Source: an uncultured Christensenellaceae bacterium (GTDB lineage: Bacteria > Bacillota > Clostridia > Christensenellales > UBA3700). Taken from it: 38,895 nt of DNA. This document shows, piece after piece, positions 33,884 through 38,895 of the stretch. A program made the translations under genes and the position numbers. The notes under the pieces were generated by a model. That model was not told where the DNA came from, searched no databases, and saw only the letters and a program-made list of their open reading frames with translations. How positions within the stretch are numbered: position 1 is the first letter of the stretch; each line of letters begins with the position of its first letter. The stretch is taken from the NCBI GenBank assembly GCA_910587685.1, contig CAJUMY010000001.1, forward strand, positions 275,691-314,585, in the 5' to 3' direction.

Positions 33884-34579
33884 ATGTTTGACAATTTCTT
33901 TCAAAGAATGTGGACGATTATTTCTGCCGAATATAAAGCAATACTGGAAGGGTTGGGAAACACCCTTCTTATTGCTGTTTTCGCATTTATTATCGGTCTT
34001 GCCATAGGTTGTCTTATCGCGACTATCAAACTGATACCGAAGAAAAGCACCTCCTACTTTCTCAAAGCCGTAGAGGTCATAGACAACGTATACATCGCGA
34101 TATTCAGAGGAACGCCGGTCGTTGTGCAGTTGCTCTTCATATATTACGCGATATTCAAACCTATGAACGTGCCGGCGCTCACCGTAGCGATAATCGTATT
34201 CGGACTAAACAGCGGCGCGTACGTATCGGAGATAATGCGCGGCGGCATCCTTTCGATCGATAAAGGTCAGCTCGAAGCAGGACGTTCTCTCGGACTCAAC
34301 TATGCCGAAACGATGTTCAAGATAATTCTCCCGCAAGGCGTAAAGAACGCGATACCTAACCTTGCCAACGAATTCATAGCGCTCCTAAAGGAGACGTCCA
34401 TCGTAGGATTCATCACCGTCATAGACTTGACGAAAGCTATACAGATAATAATGGGTTGGAACTATTTTTACGCTGCAGGCTACTTCCTGCTCGGACTCGT
34501 GTATTTCGTGATAATCTATACGCTGACAAAACTCATAGCAGTACTTGAAAGGAGGCTTAGAAGAAGTGATAACCGTTAA
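33884..34579 (+). CDS. Polar amino-acid ABC transporter permease
   Basis: This 231-residue protein has about five membrane helices and the permease EAA loop EAGRSLGLNYAETMFKIILP, where it contacts the ATPase. FRGTPVVVQLLFIYYAIF is typical of the GlnP/HisM family. AAGGAG precedes the ATG. Its last 14 bases overlap the start of the ATPase gene. Confidence 0.93.
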   Translation: MFDNFFQRMWTIISAEYKAILEGLGNTLLIAVFAFIIGLAIGCLIATIKLIPKKSTSYFLKAVEVIDNVYIAIFRGTPVVVQLLFIYYAIFKPMNVPALTVAIIVFGLNSGAYVSEIMRGGILSIDKGQLEAGRSLGLNYAETMFKIILPQGVKNAIPNLANEFIALLKETSIVGFITVIDLTKAIQIIMGWNYFYAAGYFLLGLVYFVIIYTLTKLIAVLERRLRRSDNR

Positions 34580-35606
34580 AAATCTTTCAAAGAGCTTCGG
34601 AGAGCTGAAAGTACTCCGCAATATCAACGAAAATATAGAAAAAGGCGAAAAAGTCGCAATCATCGGACCTTCCGGCTCGGGCAAATCAACCTTCCTGAGA
34701 TGTCTTAATCTTTTGGAGACTCCCACCGACGGAGAAATATGGTTCGAAGGCACTTTGGTCAATAACGACCCCAAACAGGCGAAGTACGACATCAAAAAGG
34801 ACACTAAAGCCGTTATAAGATCGCTTAAAAAGAAACTCCGTAAAGAAAAGGACGAGGCAAAAAGAGCCGAGATACTAGGCGAGATCGACAACGCGAAAGC
34901 CGAAGAGATAACGCGTATCGAAGCGATACCTGACCCGGGAGTCAAGACGGACATCAACGCCGTAAGGCAGAAGATGGGAATGGTATTCCAGCATTTCAAC
35001 CTTTTTCCGCACAAGACGGTACTCGACAACATCACTCTCGCTCCGAAACAGCTGCTCGGCAAAGAGATAAGAAATATAGTCGAGTCAAAGAAGCAAGCGT
35101 TGAGATCGGAAATGGACTCCGCTACCGAAGAGAGAAAAGCGGAAATAAAACTCGAACTCAAAAACATAAAGATAGACTCGCTCACCGTAAAGGAATACAG
35201 AGCCAAAAGATCTACGGAGATAGAAAGTCAGGCTTTGGAGCTACTCGAAAGGATAGGACTGAGCGAAAAGGCTTCGGTATACCCTGCTACGCTATCCGGC
35301 GGACAGAAGCAGCGTATAGCGATAATACGAGCGCTTGCTATGAATCCCGACGTTATGCTGTTCGATGAGCCGACGAGCGCGCTGGATCCGGAAATGGTCG
35401 GAGAGGTCCTCGATCTCATCAAGACGCTTGCCGACAGCGGTATGACAATGGTCATAGTCACTCACGAGATGGGATTTGCCCGCGAAGTTGCGACAAGAGT
35501 AATGTTTATGAACGAAGGACAGATAGTCGAGCAAGGCGCTCCTGCCGAGGTTTTCGACGATCCCAAAAACGAGCGTCTCAAAACGTTCCTTTCGAAAGTG
35601 CTGTGA
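34566..35606 (+). CDS. Polar amino-acid ABC transporter ATPase with two long helical insertions
   Basis: The start is GTG at 34566, placed by AAAGGAGG ten bases upstream; the upstream TTG lies before that site. The 346-residue protein has Walker A GPSGSGKST (34-42), Q-loop MVFQHFNLFPH, signature LSGGQ (243-247), Walker B VMLFDEP (263-269) and the switch VTHEMG. Normal members (GlnQ) are about 240 residues. The extra length is two Lys/Glu/Arg-rich helical insertions, at about 69-127 (before the Q-loop) and 167-215 (in the helical subdomain). All catalytic motifs are intact. A terminator follows. Confidence 0.92.
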   Translation: MITVKNLSKSFGELKVLRNINENIEKGEKVAIIGPSGSGKSTFLRCLNLLETPTDGEIWFEGTLVNNDPKQAKYDIKKDTKAVIRSLKKKLRKEKDEAKRAEILGEIDNAKAEEITRIEAIPDPGVKTDINAVRQKMGMVFQHFNLFPHKTVLDNITLAPKQLLGKEIRNIVESKKQALRSEMDSATEERKAEIKLELKNIKIDSLTVKEYRAKRSTEIESQALELLERIGLSEKASVYPATLSGGQKQRIAIIRALAMNPDVMLFDEPTSALDPEMVGEVLDLIKTLADSGMTMVIVTHEMGFAREVATRVMFMNEGQIVEQGAPAEVFDDPKNERLKTFLSKVL

Positions 35607-35644
35607 TGAGCGCTGATAATTAAATTTTTCAAACGCAATAAATT

Positions 35645-35678
35645 ACTCCCGCCTATTAAAATCGGCGGGAGTTTTTAT
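35645..35678 (+). terminator. Terminator of the amino-acid ABC operon
   Basis: ACTCCCGCC / GGCGGGAGT (9 bp, 10-base loop) followed by TTTTAT. It is 38 bases after the ATPase stop. Confidence 0.9.
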
Positions 35679-35878
35679 ATCCTTATGTAAAAATAACGCG
35701 AGCGAATATTTCAAATCGTGTCCAAATAATTTGCTTTGATAAAACATTATCGCAAAAATACTTTTATATGAACCGATATTTTTACTTGCATCAATCTTTC
35801 GATAACTTCTGAATATATGAAAACAAGCCTTTTTATATACGCTTTTCTATATGCTTTATAAAGATAATGATATAAATA
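35679..35878. other. AT-rich gap between converging transcription units
   Basis: No gene or recognisable RNA is seen between the ABC operon terminator and the bidirectional terminator of trpB. Confidence 0.5.
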
Positions 35879-35916
35879 AAAGAACTTCTTTCTCCTCTCG
35901 GCAAAAGAAGTTCTTT
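35879..35916 (-). terminator. Terminator of the trpB-like gene (bidirectional)
   Basis: A 13-bp perfect stem (35879-35891 with 35904-35916, aaagaacttcttt / aaagaagttcttt) has a 12-base loop. The minus strand continues TATTTATAT. It lies 24 bases after the trpB-like stop. Confidence 0.8.
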
Positions 35917-35939
35917 ATTAACATTTAAGCAAACGCTAT

Positions 35940-37310
35940 TTACTCGACTTTCGGAAGAGTCTTAAAGCCCTCTTCGAGGTCCTCGTCCGTCGGTATGTAG
36001 TCGCTCATATTTCCGTCGTTAAAGTTCTTATAAGCGCTCATATCGAAATAACCCGTACCCGTAAGCCCGAAGAGTATGGTCTTCGCTTCGCCGCTCTCCT
36101 TGCACTTGAGCGCCTCGTCGATAGTCGCCCTTATAGCGTGCGACGACTCGGGAGCGGGCAGGATGCCTTCCGTTCTTGCGAATATCTCAGCCGCCTCGAA
36201 TACCTTCGACTGCTCAACGGTTCTCGCTTCCATATAACCGTCGTGATATAGCTTCGATATTATCGGACTCATTCCGTGGTATCTGAGACCGCCCGAATGA
36301 TTGGGCGACGGCATAAATCCGCTACCGAGCGTATACATCTTGGCAAGAGGAGTCATCTTTCCCGTATCGCAGAAATCGTACGCGTACTTTCCTCTTGTCA
36401 GCGACGGACAGGACGCAGGCTCTACGCCTATGAACGTCGTTTTCGCCTTACCCTTTATCTTATCCGCCATGAACGGAGCGATGAGTCCGCCGAAGTTAGA
36501 CCCGCCTCCGCAACAGCCGATGACTATATCGGGAGTCTCTCCGTATTTTTCGAGCGCGGTCTTGCTCTCGAGTCCTATCACCGTCTGGTGCAAAAGGACG
36601 TGATCGAGAACGCTTCCGAGAACGTATCTGCAGTTCTCAGTCTCGAGAGCGACTTCGACCGCTTCCGAGATAGCGCAACCGAGCGAACCGCCCGTATTCG
36701 GCATCTTTTCGAGAATACTGCGACCTACCTTAGTCGTATTCGACGGCGAAGGTATAACTTCCGCGCCGTACGTTCTTATTACTTCCTTTCTGTGCGGTTT
36801 TTGCTCGGACGAAACCTTGACCATATACACCTTAAGGTCTATACCGCAAAACGCGCACGCCATAGAGAGCGCCGTGCCCCACTGTCCCGCGCCCGTCTCG
36901 GTCGTGAGCGAAGTTATGCCCTGCTCTTTAGCGTAATATACCTGTGCCATTGCCGAATTGAGCTTATGCGAACCGGATGTATTGTTTCCTTCGAATTTGT
37001 AATATATCTTCGCGGGAGTACCCAAAGCTTTCTCGAGGAAATACGCTCTGCAAAGGGGCGACGGACGGTACATATGATAGAGATCCTGTATACCTTGGGG
37101 TATCGGAATGAGTTCGTCGGTCGTATTGAGTTCCTGCTTTATTACCTCGTCGCAAAAAACGGGTCTGAGATCGTCTTCGGTGCATGGCTTCATCGTCTTT
37201 GGATTAATGAAAGGCTCGTGCTGTTCCTTCATGCAAGCCTTGATATTGAACCATGCCTTAGGCATCTCGCTTTCGCTGATATATATTTTGTGCGGTATTT
37301 TCTTTTCCAT
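35940..37310 (-). CDS. Tryptophan synthase beta-like PLP enzyme (TrpB2 type)
   Basis: The ATG at 37308-37310 is chosen because AGGAG is nine bases upstream; an earlier in-frame ATG touches that site. The 456-residue protein is a fold-type II PLP enzyme of the long TrpB2 group: RPSPLCRAYFLEKALG, NNTSGSHKLNSA with the PLP Lys116, TETGAGQWGTALS, IGCCGGGSNFGG (phosphate loop) and SGGLRYHGMSP. TrpB2 makes tryptophan from indole and serine and often lacks a TrpA partner. None is present here, so indole salvage or serine deamination are possible roles. The leader region carries a candidate Trp attenuator. Confidence 0.9.
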   Translation of the reverse strand: MEKKIPHKIYISESEMPKAWFNIKACMKEQHEPFINPKTMKPCTEDDLRPVFCDEVIKQELNTTDELIPIPQGIQDLYHMYRPSPLCRAYFLEKALGTPAKIYYKFEGNNTSGSHKLNSAMAQVYYAKEQGITSLTTETGAGQWGTALSMACAFCGIDLKVYMVKVSSEQKPHRKEVIRTYGAEVIPSPSNTTKVGRSILEKMPNTGGSLGCAISEAVEVALETENCRYVLGSVLDHVLLHQTVIGLESKTALEKYGETPDIVIGCCGGGSNFGGLIAPFMADKIKGKAKTTFIGVEPASCPSLTRGKYAYDFCDTGKMTPLAKMYTLGSGFMPSPNHSGGLRYHGMSPIISKLYHDGYMEARTVEQSKVFEAAEIFARTEGILPAPESSHAIRATIDEALKCKESGEAKTILFGLTGTGYFDMSAYKNFNDGNMSDYIPTDEDLEEGFKTLPKVE

Positions 37311-37485
37311 AATGATCATCTCCTATATTATTCGTAAATTTTATATTAGGTCATAAACGCATATACATATAGTAACGTTTTGTATTAATTACGCATATTC
37401 TTAGCGGTTTTTACAGCCGTTTACGCTTATACCTTATCGCCCGATCGTGACTCGGACTAGCCTTTACTGCCTTCAAAAAACTAAC

Positions 37486-37510
37486 AAAAAAGGTCATACA
37501 GAGTATGACC
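37486..37510 (-). terminator. Intrinsic terminator in the trpB leader (candidate attenuator)
   Basis: On the minus strand GGTCATAC-TCT-GTATGACC is followed by TTTTTT. It lies about 175 bases before the trpB ATG and downstream of the predicted trpB promoter, so it would end most transcripts unless masked. Its 5' arm begins in the Trp codon of the leader ORF and its 3' arm contains that ORF's stop. Confidence 0.75.
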
Positions 37511-37538
37511 AAGTGTAAAACTTCAGAATTATCTTCAT
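37494..37538 (-). CDS. Candidate trpB leader peptide
   Basis: An ATG with AGGAG ten bases upstream opens a 14-codon frame, MKIILKFYTWSYSV, ending in TGA. It contains Phe-Tyr-Thr-Trp, and the TGG overlaps the first bases of the terminator hairpin. A ribosome slowed at Trp would cover the 5' arm and prevent the terminator from forming, which would allow trpB expression when tryptophan is short. There is only one Trp codon. The arrangement is inferred from position, not homology. Confidence 0.55.
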   Translation of the reverse strand: MKIILKFYTWSYSV

Positions 37539-37622
37539 AATGCCTAGTCTCCTCTACTCTATTCTAATCTAAACTGATCTCAAGCCGCCGCCCGCTACCG
37601 AAACGGCTCTAGCTATATATAT

Positions 37623-37651
37623 ACATTATCATATATGCCGAACGTTGTCAA
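37623..37651 (-). promoter_or_regulatory. Promoter of the trpB leader
   Basis: Minus strand TTGACA (37646-37651), a 17-base spacer and TAATGT (37623-37628), with TG one base before the -10. The predicted start lies about 80 bases before the leader-peptide ATG. The early leader holds a GC-rich stem (AGCCG...CGGCT). Confidence 0.6.
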
Positions 37652-37832
37652 TACGATGAAACAAATTCACGAAAAAACTTAATTATCGCCCGTATAAGTC
37701 GCTCTTATATACGATCGCGCTATCGAGCGGCGTATTAAAACGTAAAGTAACAAAGATAAAAGATATATTTTGAAAAGTAACTATAAATAAAGACGATATA
37801 ATATCAAATTCAAGACGCATTCGCCGATAAAT

Positions 37833-37870
37833 AAAAAATCGCTTCCGATAAATTCGTTATCATCAAGCGA
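37833..37870 (-). terminator. Terminator of the arsR-type gene
   Basis: TCGCTT-GAT-GATAA-CGAAT-TTATC-GG-AAGCGA forms an interrupted stem followed by TTTTTT on the minus strand. It is 53 bases after the arsR stop and separates that gene from trpB. Confidence 0.75.
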
Positions 37871-37922
37871 CTTCTTTCGATATTCGATAATATAAATAAC
37901 ATTACACCTAATATCGCGGCTG

Positions 37923-38291
37923 TCAGATATTAAAAGATACCGCGCTTCTCAGATGTTCGAGACCGAGCGACATTACTTCGTCTATCAAGAAACTTTTGAC
38001 GAAATAGAATACCAGCTTCCCCTCTCTGCGATAGTCGACTATGCCGAGATTTTTTAGTAGCTTCAACTGATGCGATACTGTGCTCTGATTGATCTCGAGG
38101 AGCGACGCTATATCGCCTACGCACATCTCGTTAATGGAAAGCGCGGAAATTATCTTGATCCTCGTGCTGTCGGAAAATATGGAATAGAATCCCGCTATCC
38201 CGCGCAATATGTTTTCTTCGGGCAGGAGTTCTTCTATCCTCTTCAATACTTTAACATCCAAAAATCCGTCGTTCAAGCCGTCAATTACCAT
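37923..38291 (-). CDS. ArsR/SmtB-family transcriptional regulator
   Basis: This 122-residue winged-helix protein has the family core FYSIFSDSTRIKIISALS, the recognition helix NQSTVSHQLKLLKNLGIV and the wing YRREGKLVFYFV. EMCVGDIA carries Cys57 and Asp60, where ArsR/CadC-type alpha-3 metal ligands lie. The C-terminal DEV...GLEHL keeps only part of the alpha-5 zinc site (the usual DxH is missing its His), so the inducer, metal or not, is unclear. GAGAGG precedes the ATG. It is divergent from a 14-cysteine small protein across 114 bases, which makes that gene its likely target. Confidence 0.9.
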   Translation of the reverse strand: MVIDGLNDGFLDVKVLKRIEELLPEENILRGIAGFYSIFSDSTRIKIISALSINEMCVGDIASLLEINQSTVSHQLKLLKNLGIVDYRREGKLVFYFVKSFLIDEVMSLGLEHLRSAVSFNI

Positions 38292-38405
38292 AGCGCACCT
38301 CTCGATTAATGATAATATATAATAAATTTTTTTACAAGCAGTAACATTGTCGAATTTCGTCGCATAATGTGAACTATAGTTAAATCTTGTCGGAAAGGAG
38401 TAATT
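38292..38405. promoter_or_regulatory. Shared control region between arsR and the Cys-rich gene
   Basis: On the arsR side TTGTAA-17-TATCAT is a possible promoter. On the other side a perfect 10-bp palindrome, AACTATAGTT (38372-38381), lies 25 bases before the Cys-rich gene's ATG and may be an operator. The -35/-10 on the plus side are not clear. Confidence 0.4.
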
Positions 38406-38615
38406 ATGAACAACAACTTTTGTAGCTTATTAACACTTATCTTACTCGCTTCGTCGTGTGGATGCAATTCAACGTGCAACTGTCAGGACTCGCTGAGAGA
38501 TAACGACTGTAACTGCTGTTCGAATAACAACAACCTTTGCACTCTGTTATTGCTCTTCGCGCTCTGTCCGAACATCTTCTCCAACGGATGCGGATGCTGC
38601 TCTAACAACTGCTAA
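38406..38615 (+). CDS. Small cysteine-rich hydrophobic protein
   Basis: This 69-residue protein contains 14 cysteines (20%) and many Asn. Two halves look alike: NNNFCSLLTLILLASSCGC (3-21) and NNNLCTLLLLFAL then NGCGCCSNNC (40-69). Each is an Asn tract and Cys, a short hydrophobic stretch, then a Cys cluster. No lipobox and no basic N-terminus are present. The ATG follows AAAGGAG, and a strong terminator follows the gene, so it is very likely expressed. I do not recognise a family. Position next to ArsR suggests metal or thiol chemistry; a spore-coat-type protein is an alternative. Confidence 0.7.
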   Translation: MNNNFCSLLTLILLASSCGCNSTCNCQDSLRDNDCNCCSNNNNLCTLLLLFALCPNIFSNGCGCCSNNC

Positions 38616-38650
38616 ATCGTCAATATACAAATGCTCATAATGTACATAAA

Positions 38651-38690
38651 GAATACCGAACACTAACGCGTTCGGTATTCTTATTTTTTA
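38651..38690 (+). terminator. Terminator of the Cys-rich gene
   Basis: GAATACCGAAC / GTTCGGTATTC (11 bp, 8-base loop), followed by TTATTTTTTA. It may also act on the minus strand. Confidence 0.88.
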
Positions 38691-38767
38691 TAGTTAAAAT
38701 ACTATTCTCGATATTATAGCTGATCTACTATGGAAGCGGTCCGATTCGTTCTATTAGAAGAATAATA

Positions 38768-38895
38768 TCACGTCTCGTCGCTTTCGCTATCGGCGAGCTT
38801 ATCGAGCTCTCTTCTCGCTCTGCGTCTCTCTTTTAGCTGTTGTTTTCTGTACTCGAGATTTTCCTCTATCTGAGTTATTCTAAGGTCAATGAGAT
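38768..38895 (-). CDS. C-terminal fragment of a charged, probably coiled-coil protein (runs off the right edge)
   Basis: The minus-strand frame entering from the edge encodes about 41 residues to a TGA, with QIEENLEYRKQQLKERRR and RRELDKLADSESDET. The heptad-like Leu/Ile spacing and high Arg/Glu content suggest a coiled coil. Its start lies outside the window, so the protein cannot be identified. Confidence 0.55.
   Translation of the reverse strand, partial: LIDLRITQIEENLEYRKQQLKERRRARRELDKLADSESDET

Noticed and set aside
34385..35206. Open frame of 273 codons on the minus strand
   Set aside because: Antisense to the permease end and the ABC ATPase; Ser/Leu/Phe-rich shadow composition.
36276..37337. 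Open frame of 353 codons on the plus strand
   Set aside because: It is antisense to the whole trpB-like gene, has Arg/Tyr/Ser-rich composition and no family motifs. Codon bias on the true strand leaves the opposite frame open.
37311..37922. T-box riboswitch before trpB
   Set aside because: No conserved T-box sequence (AGGGTGGAACCGCG-like) is present; the terminator is tied to a leader ORF instead.
1..38895. tRNA, rRNA or CRISPR arrays
   Set aside because: No cloverleaf-like segment, rRNA signature or regularly spaced repeat was seen in any intergenic region.

Overview
The window looks like a chromosome segment of a low-to-mid GC Gram-positive of class Clostridia, probably an uncultured gut lineage. 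The evidence is the Bacillota-type gene order ispG / polC-like / rimP-nusA-ylxR-L7Ae-infB-rbfA-nrnA-truB-ribF, strong AGGAGG-type ribosome binding sites, consensus sigma-A promoters, ArsR, TM2/DUF2752 and BspA-like surface proteins, and glycosidases acting on N-acetylated host-type glycans. The genus cannot be named from the sequence. Most genes lie on the minus strand.

Layout. (1) 1-4000, plus strand: a 2H phosphoesterase fused to an unknown C-terminal domain, then an intracellular GH89 alpha-N-acetylglucosaminidase. (2) 4016-6940, minus: a BspA-type leucine-rich lipoprotein with His/Cys/Trp repeats, then a cytosolic GH123-type glycosidase. (3) 7100-7990: a scar holding a perfect consensus promoter in front of a 40-codon lipoprotein stub, the start of what may be an MFS transporter on the opposite strand, and an IS200/IS605 tnpA remnant with its ribosome-site hairpin. 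(4) 8004-18855, minus: pepP-efp with its own promoter, and a long translation/transcription operon from rimP to ribF and a TIM-barrel endonuclease, with frequent 4- and 8-nt overlaps. (5) 19110-24163, minus: dxr-rseP-ispG (isoprenoid MEP pathway and intramembrane protease), then a PolC homologue that keeps only its N-terminal, OB and 3'-5' exonuclease parts. (6) 24486-30453, minus: DUF2752 and TM2 membrane proteins, and an acyl-CoA-ligase-like / Tex / Gfo-Idh-MocA operon. (7) 30558-32473, minus: two PAP2 membrane phosphatases. (8) 32990-35606, plus: a polar amino-acid ABC importer (binding lipoprotein, permease, ATPase) with a perfect inverted repeat at its predicted transcription start. (9) 35940-37660, minus: a stand-alone TrpB-like enzyme preceded by a promoter, a 14-residue leader peptide containing Trp, and an intrinsic terminator, together a candidate attenuator. 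(10) 37923-38615: an ArsR regulator divergent from a 69-residue, 14-cysteine small protein. (11) The end of a charged protein runs off the right edge.

The most interesting points are the exonuclease-only polC in the canonical polC locus, the putative trpB attenuator, the ABC operon operator and phased upstream repeats, the double-insertion ABC ATPase, the ArsR/Cys-rich pair and the rearranged scar. No rRNA, tRNA or CRISPR array was seen. All functional calls come from reading motifs by eye; no database search was run.
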